From Rhynchospora pubera (Eukaryota > Streptophyta > Magnoliopsida > Poales > Cyperaceae): a DNA stretch of 64,000 nucleotides. The notes below the pieces were generated by a model. That model was not told the DNA's origin, searched no databases, and saw nothing but the letters and a program-made list of their open reading frames with translations. The stretch is taken from the NCBI GenBank assembly GCA_028095005.1, contig CM051463.1, positions 78,149,652 to 78,213,651 on the forward strand, read 5' to 3'. Below, piece by piece: positions 47,012 through 59,405 of this stretch. A program made the translations under genes and the position numbers. Every line of letters begins with the position of its first letter. Position 1 is the first letter of the stretch.

Positions 47012-48040
47012 CTATTTAACTTTTTTTTTTCTTTTTTTCGAGTATACGTCGTTATTTAACTACTACCATTGTCGTTTACGTGCGTAAAAAATAAAAATAA
47101 AAAGTTAAGAAGCCTTTCAATAAGCTGGTTTTGGAATATCATTATTCTTTTTCCCTTCGAAATGTCCAAATGACTTTATTTTTTTTATTTCGTCACTCCA
47201 TTACATTTATTCATCACTATTCTAACAATAATCTTACAAATAAAGAATTTAAGATGACCATATCAGTCAGTACTCATAAGTTTGTTCTTTCTTAAAAGGT
47301 GGGGAAAAAAAAAATATCTGCGACATATCCGTGCTATTGTGTCCAAAACAAACGATTAAAATTTTGTTTGTATATATGGACTAATGTAAACTATCAACTA
47401 TGGAAGCGTAATTTGCGACAAAGATATAATTTTTTGAGTGTGGCGATCTAGTCGTGGATAATTTTTTGAACTCTTACAGGACTTTGAATTATGTCGCTTC
47501 CAATCATTTTGAAGTTTTGATTATTTCGTATCGAGTTGGTTTCAGATTATCCAACTTCACTTCATTTTTTAAATTTCAAATCATTTGGGTTTGGTCAGAT
47601 TGGCTCAATATATCAAGGTAAAACAGAGCATGTTTATAGTCGGATTGGATCAAATTTTAAGTTAACCTTTAGATTGTCTCGGTTATGGATTTTTTTTGTG
47701 CGCTTATCAATTCGGATCAGATTAAGTCGAGCTTTTATTTTATTTATTTATTTGTTTTATAATGTTGGATTGATTCGGTTTCTTTTTTTTTTAATTACGA
47801 ATTGTGAAGAGCGAATTTCAACGTGAAAATGTAGATGTTGAATTTAGGCGTAATAATTATTTTGGGTCTAAAGTATGTCAAAATAAAAATCCTGTTTGAA
47901 AGTTATGTCACATGTTTAAATTTTAATGCGTGCTTATTGAAAGTCTTAGTCCAAAAAAGTGTGACTGATCTGGATTTAGATCCGTGCAAAGTGCAAACAG
48001 CCAACAGGAGATCTGACTCACCTGAGACCATTAGCTGTTG
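47012..48040. other. Intergenic region
   Basis: No gene is supported. Confidence 0.4.
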
Positions 48041-48353
48041 GCGGCCTGTCTAACGTGGTTAAATGGCACGGAATGCGTGGTGTCGTTTGCCATTTCGTTT
48101 GTGAAACGGAAAAAATCGATATGCCGTTTACCGTTCTGTTTATTAAACGAAACAGATTTCTGTGTCACTTACCGTTCCACTTATCATTTCTATTGTAATA
48201 ACCAATTTCGGTGCTCTATTTTCTGAAAACGGTATAACCAAACGTGTCACTTACCGTTTCATTTAGAAAACGATACAACCTTTTATGCCACTTACAGTTC
48301 CACTTAGGTTAAACGAAACAGTATAGCGGTAAGTGGCATACCGTTGACAGCCC
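48041..48353. mobile_element. hAT-like MITE, decayed
   Basis: The ends gcggcctgtctaacg and cgttgacagcccgc are inverted, and the interior repeats cacttaccgtt-type motifs seen in 43980-44239. No TSD was found. Confidence 0.55.
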
Positions 48354-48866
48354 GCGTCATAAGAGTTCAGGCTTTGGGGACTGTTCCATTGCCCCAAAAT
48401 GACTAGATCAACGTCAGTCGGTCAAGATTGATTCAATAACCCAAAACTCTTTCCTAAAAAGATAATTCAAAACTCCATATGAGAATAGTATAACTATAAA
48501 AGAATTATGCATTTTTTTTTACATAATTTTTTTGTATTAAAAAATTGCTAATTTGGAAAATGTATTGCCCGTAAGTACCTCAAGAGAAAGATAGGATTGA
48601 AATTTTTATAATGCAGTTACCTTCACCTACGGAATTTGTTTATGTCAATTTATATTATTTTATTTGTATAATTTAAAAAGATGATTGGGTGGGATCATGC
48701 CTAATCACTTCATAGGATTATCTTCATCATCATTGTTATCTTTTCCCATCTTGATCAATACTATGACCAAACTGGGTCCTCCACTGATAGAGATCGATCT
48801 CACTTTATTATTGATTATATTCTGTAATTTATTCCCGTTTAACTTTTTCTCACAAAATCATGAGAT

Positions 48867-49522
48867 TAGGTGTGTCAACGGAGGAACGTTTTACGTTTTC
48901 CGTGTCTGTTCCGTTGGAACGGCACATCAAACGGAACAAAATTTGATTTCGCTAGAAAAACGAAATAGTAAGCGAAAATTAAAGTAGTAACGTTGGCTGA
49001 AACAAACGGTAAATGAAATAAGCTCATTCTGTATATGTTTATATATGTTCCGTGATTTCGTCCAAAATTCTATGGATATGGAATATATATTAGATAACAG
49101 ATAAAATTTTGGCACAGAAAAAGACAAAATCCTTGACCTAATAGCTTCCTTCAGCCGCTCACTCATCTCTCCTCTGTCCTCTCAATCACAGAATTTATTG
49201 TTTTGTCGGCCAATTAATTCTTCTCTTGTTCTCCTCCGTGGCCTCTCTCTCTTCCATCAATCTCCATTTCTTACTCTCTGTCCGAGGCCATGGCCATGGT
49301 GATGTCATCGATTTTTTTATTCATATGTGTAACACTTTGATAGCAAATATAAGTTAGATAACGTTATGAACGTTTAACAAAACGGAACATCGACGAATTC
49401 AAAAATTTGTGCCGTCCATCAAACCCAACGTACAACGGAAAAGAAATTCCCACCGTTGATCAAACGTAACAGATAACGGAAATGTATAATTCTGTATCTG
49501 TTGTTAACGTTTGACAGGCCTA
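48867..49522. mobile_element. hAT-like element, 656 bp, with near-perfect 8-bp TSD
   Basis: The ends are taggtgtgtcaacg and cgtttgacaggccta. Flanks are catgagat (48859-48866) and cctgagat (49523-49530), 7 of 8 matching. The interior has many aacg/cgtt motifs and a C/T-rich middle at about 49145-49290. No transposase is encoded. Confidence 0.75.
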
Positions 49523-49530
49523 CCTGAGAT

Positions 49531-50440
49531 ATGATATGCCCCAAATTTGAGGCCCGTAGGATTTATTATAGAAACAAACAATTCATTGGCGGCTCCGGCG
49601 CGCTTTGTTTGCGTTTGCGAGTTGCCTCACTCTTTTCAAGTCTCAAGAAAAGAGTTATTCTTATTAATTTTTCCTTATCAATCCTCAACTACTCTCACTA
49701 GAATTAAATAAAGAAAACTAAAGAACGAAAGTGAAGCTGCTCCCACTTGTACCAATCCACAAAACTAGAGAAGATTTCAATTATGCCCTTCCAAATCCTT
49801 GAATTATTTTATTATGTTGCATGATTTACAATAAATGAACATTGTATTTCATGTACATATTCTAAAGTGCTGCTCCTGACTGCAACAAAAATTATCAACT
49901 TTGAAAATATTGTCCACATGGAAAAATACAGTGACTGAAGAATGAAGACGAATAATATTCGAATGAAAGAAGGATATAGTTCTACTTTGTTGGGTCAAAA
50001 TATTAAAACATTATAAAATATAAAAATATACAACTTAGCTAGCATGCCTAGTCAATTTATAAGGAACAGCATTTAGAAACAAATTTTGTTCCTATTTGTA
50101 CGGTGTGTATTTACTCCTTATTTATATCAAATACCAAAATATCGAACTACCAGACTAAAATTTTGATATGTCAATTCTTGAATTAAGATACCTGGTCAGT
50201 AGTTTGAATTTTAAATTATAATATCGAACACTCTGTATTTTACACTAAACCATTGTCACATTCAAACTTTATTTGCGTAAGTAATATCCTAAGTGCAATT
50301 TCTGTTTCATAATCCTTTGTTCGCATTATAAATTTCTATTTTAATGTGCCATCATGCGACTTTTTCATTTTTGAAGGGCTCTTATGCAAAATGGACCCTA
50401 AGTCAACCTTTATCATAGTATTGTACACCCACTAATCTCC
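49531..50440. other. Upstream region of the first SMR gene
   Basis: This is AT-rich DNA without a recognisable gene or mobile element and is the probable promoter region. Confidence 0.45.
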
Positions 50441-50450
50441 CTATAAATAA
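50441..50450 (+). promoter_or_regulatory. TATA box of the first SMR gene
   Basis: ctataaataa lies 100 bp upstream of the ATG at 50541. The intervening sequence is C/T-rich (ctctctcactctcac), as expected of a short 5' UTR. Confidence 0.65.
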
Positions 50451-50540
50451 GCAGAAAAAAAGCTCTTCTCTTTAAGCACATAATCGCATCTCTCTCACTC
50501 TCACAAAATCAAATAAACAACTCTCTTATAGAATCATCAA

Positions 50541-50852
50541 ATGGAGGTGAATAAAGAAGGAAAGATATGGGTTCTTGCTGGAATTCAACTACCATCCCCA
50601 CTGAAGCCTATTAAAATCAAACCTAATCAATTAGGTGAAAAAGATGAAGATGAAGAGCAACTTGAATTGCAGCCACTCACACCACAGGAGGAAAACTTCA
50701 TGCTTAGCAAAGGACTAGTCTGCCCGCCTACCCCGAGAAAGCCGAGAACTACACGTAAGTGCAGTTTTGCAGAACTCGAGTTCTTCAATGTCCCCGAATT
50801 AGAGACGGTCTTTACTCGGCGAGTGAAGAGGATAAAGATGATCATGAAGTAA
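50541..50852 (+). CDS. SMR: SIAMESE-RELATED (SMR) type cyclin-dependent kinase inhibitor
   Basis: This intronless gene encodes 103 residues, the usual length of SIM/SMR proteins. These plant-specific nuclear inhibitors bind cyclin-CDK complexes, halt mitotic entry and promote endoreduplication, often under developmental or stress control. Visible family features: an acidic centre (GEKDEDEEQLELQ, 32-44), the CPPTPRKPR motif at 61-69, and EFFNVPELETVF at 80-91, followed by a basic tail (RRVKRIK). The N-terminal LPSPLKPIKIK at 17-27 is repeated in the partial gene at 63907, so the two are paralogs. The start is the first ATG after a TATA box and CT-rich leader. The group is convincing; the exact SMR number cannot be assigned. 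Confidence 0.82.
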   Translation: MEVNKEGKIWVLAGIQLPSPLKPIKIKPNQLGEKDEDEEQLELQPLTPQEENFMLSKGLVCPPTPRKPRTTRKCSFAELEFFNVPELETVFTRRVKRIKMIMK

Positions 50853-51326
50853 TTTCAAATTAGGTGACCCAATGATCACTTCTAAATCCAAAAGATGGGA
50901 TACTATATGATCAGAACAGTTGATGGTTTAGGAGAAACCATAGCTTCTACCTTTGCAGAGCAAATGCATGCTTCTCTCTCAAGTAAATCTATGGCAGGAA
51001 TATAAATTGAATCCCATTTTCAATTATAATCTTCCCATAGTGGAATTTACATCTTGGGCATGAATGGTGGAAGTATTTTGGGGCAAAGGATAAATTTTAT
51101 GCGGGAAACTAAGAAGGATATGTATATGTATAGAGTTAATTAAGTAATTACTTCTAGTTGTTCATGTAAATTTAATGTAGTTTATTCTTAGCTCTTAGCA
51201 ATGAGTAAATGCTTTCATTTTCCCTATTAGTTATCTTCTATTGAGAATTTAAAAATGAAGTAAAATTAAGTAAACAATATGAATCACTGAGCCTCCACTT
51301 TTATTTGAATAGCCACTTCTTTCACA

Positions 51327-51374
<48 letters not shown>

Positions 51375-52279
51375 ATAATGTGTATAATTAACACTAAAAG
51401 AGTAACCTTTGACCACCATACCAGTACTTTGTAAGCTATAATTATCGTTACTACCATGGATTTACTACAAATATATACTCAATCAAATACTATTTCTCTA
51501 TCCAACAGTACATCAGGAAACAAAATTATTATACGTTTTTTTTATAGAATCCTTGTACTTGATATACAATAGTTTTCAGTTTCTTGGACGTATTGAAAAG
51601 GACCAATTAATAATTATTTTATATACGTAGCCAACCAGAATCCAATGTCGGCACTTGAGCATTACACAAAGAAGTGACCAAAAGTTTCTTGTGATTACAA
51701 AATCAATATTAATTTTTCCCTTGCCGTCCTCTTTTTTGCAGTATTTTCAATACCATACCGGCCTGGTGACCGAAATCTAGTATTTTCCGGTATTTTTCTC
51801 TCACAAAACTGAATACCGTCATTTCGGTCATTGTTCCGGTATCCGGTATTACTGAAATTTTCCAATAACCGGTAGGGTATTCTGCTTTTTTGTAAATTAC
51901 TGTTTTGTCAGAATATTTATTTCAAACTAATCCTTTCAACATAAATTTATTTTCAGAAGCCCTTTAATTTTCATAGTCAAATGTTTGGGTTCCACAACCA
52001 CAAGGAGCCGAACAAATGTCCTTACTTGTGAATACTTTCTTTTATTTATTGGAGGGTTTTTTTTATGTAGCATTCAGCCTTGTACCTAATGCACTCGATC
52101 GATTTTTTCATAATAAAGACCAGGAGTCCTGATGGGATGAATTTGAGGCCCAACCAAAACTTAGTCCTGGCTACTTAATTTCGAAAACATCAAAATTTCA
52201 TAAATTTTGGTAAATAACTAATTATTTTTCAACAATTTACTCCAAATTTCATAGAACCAATAATTCATAAATTTATTAA
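50853..52279. other. 3' flank of the first SMR gene up to the copia element
   Basis: It contains the SMR 3' UTR, an (AT)n microsatellite at about 51327-51370 and otherwise unassigned AT-rich DNA. Confidence 0.45.
51327..51370. repeat. (AT)n microsatellite
   Basis: About 44 bp of nearly pure AT dinucleotide repeat, with one interruption (atacat). Confidence 0.9.
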
Positions 52280-52284
52280 GTAAC

Positions 52285-52745
52285 TATTAGTTTTATATAG
52301 TGGAGACTTAGTTCAGTGGGTCACTGATTGAGTCGACAGACTGGCACCTTTTCATAAAAGTGTCTGATATGTTTAATCTGAACGCCTCTTATAAAAGGAG
52401 AGGTTACAGACTTACTTTAAAAACAGGGGACAACTACTCTTAGAGAGTCAGAAAAAAGAGGGAGAGTTCCACCATCTTGATTTTGTGTATCAATACAAAA
52501 TCAAGCACTCGAGAGGGGTGTTTTCGATCACGACGATCATTCTCGTGATTGTGCAGCGAGTCCAAGGCATCTGTGTTGTGGATACAGAGATAGACTCGAG
52601 TTCAACGTGGTCTATTCTCACTGGTGTGTGAAGACGAAGTGCAAGCAATCCAACTCGACATGAAAGAGGTCACCGTCGATCCAAGGCTTCCGCATAACGG
52701 TATATCTAACTTTGTACTTAGATATATTTCATCCAAACTCTAACA
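52285..52745 (+). repeat. 5' LTR of the copia element
   Basis: 461 bp, from tattag to ctaaca. The expected TG...CA ends are TA...CA in both LTRs, so the change predates insertion or both arose from one template. A TATA-like cttataaaagg lies near 52390. Confidence 0.92.
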
Positions 52746-52746
52746 G

Positions 52747-52758
52747 TGGTATCAGAGC
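52747..52758 (+). other. Primer-binding site (initiator tRNA-Met)
   Basis: tggtatcagagc follows the 5' LTR by one base, the standard complement to the 3' end of initiator tRNA-Met used by copia elements. Confidence 0.9.
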
Positions 52759-53622
52759 GCTGTTAGTGCCTCTTTTCGTAGGGTTTGGACTGCGATGTCT
52801 TTCGTTAGACCGTTTGTGTCGAACTTTGCATTTCATGGTATTTAAATATCCTTGTTGTAGATTAATTTTGTTTCTGATCAGTAAGGATTGTAGATACAGT
52901 CTAATTTAGTCATTGAAGACCTAATTTAGACTTAAAATACCATAAAAGTCTTACTGGTGCGAGGTTTAGGCCAGATATTGCCAGAAACAGACTAGAAGGC
53001 GCCTGTTCTGTCAGGACCAGCGGGTCGCTGATTTAATTAGCGGGTCGCTGGATATCTAAGAAGGTCGCTCATTTCTTAGACAAACCGCTTGATTAGCGAA
53101 CGAGTCGCTAGGAAAGCTAGTGGGTCGCATATTCTGGTCAGACAGAAAGATGTAAAATGACACAAACAACCAGACTAATGCCCAATAATATCAAATTTGT
53201 ACAGATTATTATCTTAGCGATAATATCTGTTTGGTACATCCTCTACTTTAACCAAATTTGACCTGGTCATGATGGTAGACACTTGGAGTGTTTTCTCATG
53301 ATTTAAGAGAGATGCTTAAGCTTCACGTTATCGTGATAGTTCGCAAAATAGACAAAACAAAGGGTGATTCTAGATTTGTAGACTCAGGATCTCATCTAGT
53401 TTCTGATCCTTGTCGCTGATTTGAGTTGTGTAAATACTTTGAGACTTAGTTCTTGCGATTTGATTGATTGTATTAGACTTTCTTTTGGTCATCAAGGCTA
53501 AGTTAAATAAGTATTTAGTAATAACTCAAGAATCAAGCAGCAAGGTATTATAGTTATAACTTCTTTGAGAAATGCTAACAGCATACATATTGTGTTTTGT
53601 CTCCATTGTATTTGTAGATACA

Positions 53623-56600
53623 ATGTCGGCTAGTAAGAGCATCATTGCTGATCTCAACTCCGGGGAGAAACTGAATGACAAGAACTACGATGTGTGGCAT
53701 CGTAAGATTCAGTATCTCCTTGAGGACCAGGGTTTAGAGGAGACCCTCACCAAATAACTAACTGAAGCTGATCTTAAGGACACCACTAAAACTTCAGCAA
53801 ATGAGGATTTTCCAAAGAAGGATCGTGCTGCTCGTGTGATTTTGCTGAGCAGCATGTCCAATGACATTCTCCTTCGTTTTGAGAAGTATCGCTCCACAAA
53901 GACTTTGTGGGAAGCGGTCAAAGTCCAGTATGGTGGTACTTCAACCACCCGTCTGCGCCAATTAACTCTTAAGTTCGAAGGCTATAAGAAGAAGCCCGAT
54001 CATTCGATGCGGGAACATCTTAATGCCATGGCGAACATGATTAATGAGTTGGCGCGTGCTGGTCATATTCTCACTGATGAGCAGCAAGTGCAGGCAGTCA
54101 TTCGGTCACTCCCTCGCTCGTGGGAGCACATGAGGGTTAACTTGACCCATAATGACAATATTCGCACATTTGATCAAGCTGCCCACCATGTGGAACTTGA
54201 GGATGACCGGCTAATGGCAGAGAAGGCCGAGAGGGCTACTGGAGAGGCAATGATGGCTGCTGTCTCAAATTCTCAAAAGAAGAAGAACAAAGGAAAGAAT
54301 CCTCAACAAGGGAAGAATGCCAAGTCTGGAACTGAGGGTGTTTCCAGTTTCAAGAATAACAAGAAGCGTGATAGACGTGGAAAGGGAAAGGTTAAAAAGG
54401 CCAAGGGAGCCTGTTTCAATTGTGGAGAGGTTGGTCACTTCATTCGTGATTGCACGAAACCAAAGGTACAACTCTCAGCTCCAGCGAGCCGCTGGGATGA
54501 TCAGCGGGCCACTAGGGTTGTTCCTGATTCGAAATTCTTGTTATATTTTGATTTATTTGTGTCTAGTTGCTTTATGCTAACAAACAATCCTGTTTGGACT
54601 GTTGATTCTGCAACAACCGACCACATAGCTCAGGATCGCATGGCATTCATGGAGTATCGTCGGATACCGGCAGGGAGTAGACACATCTTTATGGGGAACA
54701 ATAGTAGTGTAAATGTGCATGGCATTGGCACTTGTGAGAATATGTTCAGTACTGGTCACAAAATTGTACTTCATGATGTGTTGCATGCGCCAAATATTCG
54801 ACGAAACCTTGTATCTATTTTAATTTTAGTTAAAATTGGATTTAAAGTTGTGTTTGTGAACAATTGTGTGAATTTGTACTGTAATGATATACTTGTTGGT
54901 GATGGTAATCTAGATAACAAGTTTATGGTACTTAATACAATTGATGGTTCTGCTGAATGTAATGCATGTTCATCTGAATTGCATGTGAATGCTTCTATGG
55001 ATTGGCATGCTAAATTGTGTCATGTAGGTCAAGAGAGAATGAATAGATTGGCTAAGGATGGACTCTTGGGTCCCTTAACCAATATTTCCTTGACAACATG
55101 TGAGAATTGTCTAGCAGGTAAAGCCACACATAAACCATTTGGAAAGGCGGTTCGTGCTACATTTCCTTTGCAATTAGTTCATTCAGACATTTGTGGTCCA
55201 ATGAACGTGAGAGCAAGGCATGGTGCTTATTACTTCATCACATTTATTGATGATTATACTCGTTTTGGATGTGTTTATTTGATATCACATAAATTTGAGG
55301 CATTGGAATGCTTTAGAAAATATCTTGCGATAGTTGAAAATCAATTAAACACTAATGTGAAAACTCTTAGGACAGATCGAGGTCGCGAGTACATTTCCGA
55401 TCAATTCAAGAGTTTGTGTGATGAAAAGAGAATTGTACGACAATTGACAACTCCCTACACACCTCAACAAAATGGAGTTGCTGAGAGACGTAATAGGACT
55501 TTGCTTGAAATGGTTCGATCTATGATGGCTCAAGCAAATCTACCAATTTCGTTTTGGGGAGATGCGCTGCTTACAGCCACTTATGTATTGAACCATGTGC
55601 CTTCTAAATCTGTTACAGCAACACCCTATGAATTATGGTATGGTAGAAAACCAAATTTGGCTAATCTACGACCATGGGGTTGTATGGCATATGTACATGA
55701 TTCATCTCATAAAATATGGTAAACTTGGCCCTAGAGGACGAAAGTGTATCTTTATAAGATACTCTGATGAGTCAAAGGGTTACATATTTTTTGGAGATAA
55801 TCTGAGTGGGACAATAACAGAAATAGTGTCAAGAGACGCTACATTCCTTGAGAGTGAATTTCCTAAGCAAAGTGAGGTTTCACAAGATAGAAATCTATTT
55901 GAAACGCTTGTTTTTCTTCAAAACATTAATAACACAGATGTAGAGGAGCAAGAGGGAGATTTCGTAAGTCCTCCTCAACATCCTAGTGTTAGTGATGTTG
56001 CAGAAACAATCGTTTCCATAGAAACAGATTTTCAATCGCCCAATTTAAGCGGGTCGCCAGGAATTTCTAACGGGTCGCAGAAACACTGAGCGGACAGCTG
56101 ACTTGGAGTCAGAAACAGAAAATCCTGAACCTCGCAGAAGTGCCAGAGGATTAGTACCCCGCCGTCGGTTTCAGATCGATGGGGGAGAAATATTCTTGGC
56201 TGCTTAGGATGGATTAGTTGAGCCTCGAAATGTGCAGGATGCACTTTCGAGTCGCTATGCTAAGGATTGGATGAGGGCAATGAATGAAGAAATGGAATCC
56301 ATGAGAAAGAATCAAGTTTGGGAGTTAGTTGATTTACCTCCTGGTCGCAAGGCTGTTGGGAATAAGTGGATTCTCAAAGTTAAGCGAAAGGTAGATGGAT
56401 CAATTGACCGTTTTAAAGCTCGTTTGGTGGCAAAAGAATTCACTCAAATAGAGGGAGTGGATTTCGAGGAAACATTTTCACCCGTGGTGAGATTTTCTTC
56501 TATTCGCTTAATTCTGGCTATCGTTGCATCGCTTGATTTAGAGCTGTTCCAAATGGATGTTAAAACTGCATTCCTCAACGGAGAGTTGGAGGAAGAGATA

Positions 56601-57896
56601 TATATGGAACAACCACAAGAGTTTGTGGCTAAAGGGGAGGAGCACAAGGTGTGCACACTCCGCCGATCCATTTATGGTCTCAAGCAGGCTTCACGACAAT
56701 GGAATCTTAAATTCCACCGAGCCGTTTTATCAAACGGATTTGAGGTGATGAAAGAAGATCACTGTGTCTATGTGAAGCGATCCAAGAACATTTTTCTAAT
56801 CTTGACCTTATATGTAGACGATATTCTATTGGCCGGAAATGACATATCTTTGATTGAGGAATCAAAGGTATGGCTGTCCTCCGTGTTTGACATGAAGGAT
56901 ATGGGTGAAGCTAGCTATGCGCTAGGTATCAAGATAGAAAGAGACCGATCTAAAATGTTTCTTAAACTATCTCAAAGAAATTATTTAGAGAAGATAATTG
57001 AGAAGTTTGCTCTTGTTGAGAGTAAATCTTTTGACACTCCTGTTGAGAGAAACACCAAATTGAGTTCTAGAATGAGTCCTAAAACTGATGAAGAAAGAGA
57101 TCGGATGAAGAATGTTCCATACTTAAGTGCTGTTGGCAGCCTTATGTATGCAATGATGTGTACGAGACCCGATATTTGTTATGCGGTGAGTCTCGTAAGC
57201 CGATTTCAATCTAATCCTGGACTTGCACATTGGCATGCAGTCAAGAGGATTATTCGGTACCTCAAAGGCACTCTGGACTATGGATTATGCTATCAAGGGA
57301 TTGATTTGCGTTTAGTCGGCTGTAGCGATGCTGACTGGGGAGGAGATCTAGATGAGAGAAAGTCCACATCTGGCTTTGTGTTCACGCTAGGTGGAACTGC
57401 TATTTCTTAGCGTAGCAAGAAGCAAACATGTGTGGCGCTTTCCACTATGGAAGCCGAATATGTTGCTTGTGCGGCTGCTGCACAAGAAGCTGTATGCTTG
57501 AGGCGATTCTTACGTGATTTAGGGATATTCAAGGTTTCTCCTGAACCTTTGACACTTTATTGCGATAATACGGCAGCAATTGCGTATTCTCGAGACTCTA
57601 AGTTTCACGATAAGACAAAGCATATAGACTTAAAGTACCATTTTGTTAGAGACTTAGTGGAAGATAAGGAGATCATATTGAAGCATATTTCTACTGGAGA
57701 AATGATTGCTGATCCTCTGACAAAACCAATCAGTCGTGATCTGTTTTTGAGACATGTCAGAGCTCTCGGTCTCAGGGCGGGAGCGGACCGCTGGTTGATC
57801 CAGCTAGCCGCTGATACTGTTGATCATGAACAGTTTTATCTATGTATGTTTGTTTGTGTATTGAACAATGTGATAATAATATGTTTGTTTATTTGA
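53623..57896 (+). pseudogene. Copia gag-pol polyprotein, inactivated
   Basis: The polyprotein would start at ATG 53623. In order it shows a gag (UBN2-type) region, a CCHC zinc knuckle (CFNCGEVGHFIRDC, about 54412-54455), a protease site near 54600, a pre-integrase HHCC region (about 54990-55130), an integrase core with HSDICGP, RTDRGREY and ERRNRT, a reverse transcriptase with YVDD codons at 56811-56822, and RNase H with SDADWGGD and STMEAEY. Lesions: an in-frame TAA at 53755-53757, a frameshift near 55711-55714, a second near 56080-56090, TAG at 56205-56207 and TAG at 57408-57410. The protease triplet reads DSA where DSG or DTG is usual. Such proteins reverse-transcribe and integrate the element; this copy cannot make them all. 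Confidence 0.92.
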
Positions 57897-58930
57897 TTAC
57901 AATTTATTTTGTTCAATAAATTGTTAGCATTATGGTAGTATGTCGATGAGCTAGAATGGCTTATTTACACAAGCATTCGCCTTTAATGCCTAGGGTATGC
58001 AGAGATGAGACTCTATCAAGCTATGTGCGATTAGTCGAGGACTAATGTAGCTACTTCCGTAGCCGAAGCTTGTTGTCGCCTTAGTTATAGACTAGGATGA
58101 GATTTGTCTTCTTTTAGGCGAGTCAGCATGAGTTGATCCCCACAATTCATGTAGCTCAAAGAGTAGCCAAGGTGAGTCGCTCCTTGACGCTCGTGGCAGC
58201 GGTCTTGTTGATAATCTCAGGATGAATTACAATGATAATGGTCTAGACCATAGACACTTAGATTGTAATTGGATCTTAACTTGTATAATGAACTTGACAT
58301 ACGTCTGTGTTGATAGACAGTTCATTATAGCACGTGTTTCATACCACGTGTGCTTGGCGGCGTTGAGAATTGAGTTGAGTGGTTCCAGGACCTATACTAG
58401 ATGTCTCCTCATAGTGTAAATCTCAAATTCATACCCTTATGACTAGTGACTATGTCATGAAAAGTGCAGTTAATGTTCAGCTACTTTGGTGTGTTACCTA
58501 TGGCTATGTATGATTCGGTCTACCGGTGCATTGCTGGGAAAGCGATTAACTTTACTTGGATTGACATAAGTGCATAAGGAAGATTAATTTTCAAATCGCA
58601 CAAAGAGTGTTTCTTTATGTTCAGGTACCACCGGACTCATCAATTTGGATTGAGGAAGGGAACATTTATGAAACTTAGATTGAAATGGATTAAACATTTG
58701 CCACTTAGCTTGGTTGGCAATGTTATGTCTAGTGCTGGATTTGATAGATCTAGGGTATGAGTATGTACATATAAACTGCTTATTTTAAAAAAAAAAAAGG
58801 GTCGATGCCTCTTGGCTGGCTTTAACATATGTTAAAGTTTGGTCTTGTAGCTCCCGCATGCAGGTATATACGCCAGTCGCACGGTACATTTGCCGTATTA
58901 AGACATTGCTGGAGCTAACAAAGTCTCCAA
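57897..58930 (+). other. 3' noncoding region of the copia element
   Basis: About 1 kb lies between the RNase H end and the polypurine tract, unusually long for a simple copia element. It holds gcacgtg and ccacgtg motifs near 58330-58350 and an A-run near 58787. No open frame with recognisable features is seen. Confidence 0.6.
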
Positions 58931-58938
58931 GAGGGAGA
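58931..58938 (+). other. Polypurine tract
   Basis: gagggaga abuts the 3' LTR and would prime plus-strand DNA synthesis. Confidence 0.8.
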
Positions 58939-59400
58939 TATTAGTTTTATATGGTGGAGACTTAGTTCAGCGGGTCGCTGATTGAGTCGACACTGGCACC
59001 TTTTCATAAAAAAGTGTCTGATCTGTTTAATCTGAACGCCTCTTATAAAAGGAGAGGTTACAGACTTATTTTAAAAACAGGGGACAACTACTCTTAGAGA
59101 GTCAGAAGAAAGAGGGAGAGTTCCACCATCTTGATTTTGTGTATCAATACAAAATCAAGCACTCGAGAGGGGTGTTTTCGATCACGACGATCATTCTCGT
59201 GATTGTGCAGCGAGTCCAAGGCATCTTTGCTGTGGATACAGAGATAGACTCGAGTTCAACGTGGTCTATTCTCACTGGTGTGTGAAGACGAAGTGCAAGC
59301 AATCCAACTCGACGTGAAAGAGGTCACCGTCGATCCAAGACTTCCGCATAACGATATATCTAACTTTGTACTTAGATATATTTCGTCCAAACTCTAAACA
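58939..59400 (+). repeat. 3' LTR of the copia element
   Basis: 462 bp from tattag to ctaaaca, nearly identical to 52285-52745. It keeps the intact 13-bp hairpin cagcgggtcgctg at 58968-58980, which has mutated in the 5' LTR. Confidence 0.92.
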
Positions 59401-59405
59401 GTAAC

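Larger units (their letters stand above)
52280..59405 (+). mobile_element. Full-length Ty1/copia LTR retrotransposon with 5-bp TSD
   Basis: The element occupies 52285-59400, flanked by gtaac at 52280-52284 and 59401-59405. Order on plus: 5' LTR, tRNA-iMet primer-binding site, leader, gag, protease, integrase, reverse transcriptase, RNase H, about 1 kb of 3' noncoding DNA, polypurine tract, 3' LTR. Integrase before RT defines the copia superfamily. The LTRs differ by roughly a dozen substitutions and a few small indels by eye, so insertion is fairly recent but the coding frame is already broken. It separates the two SMR genes. A short hairpin-forming motif recurs through its noncoding and linker parts. 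Confidence 0.95.
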
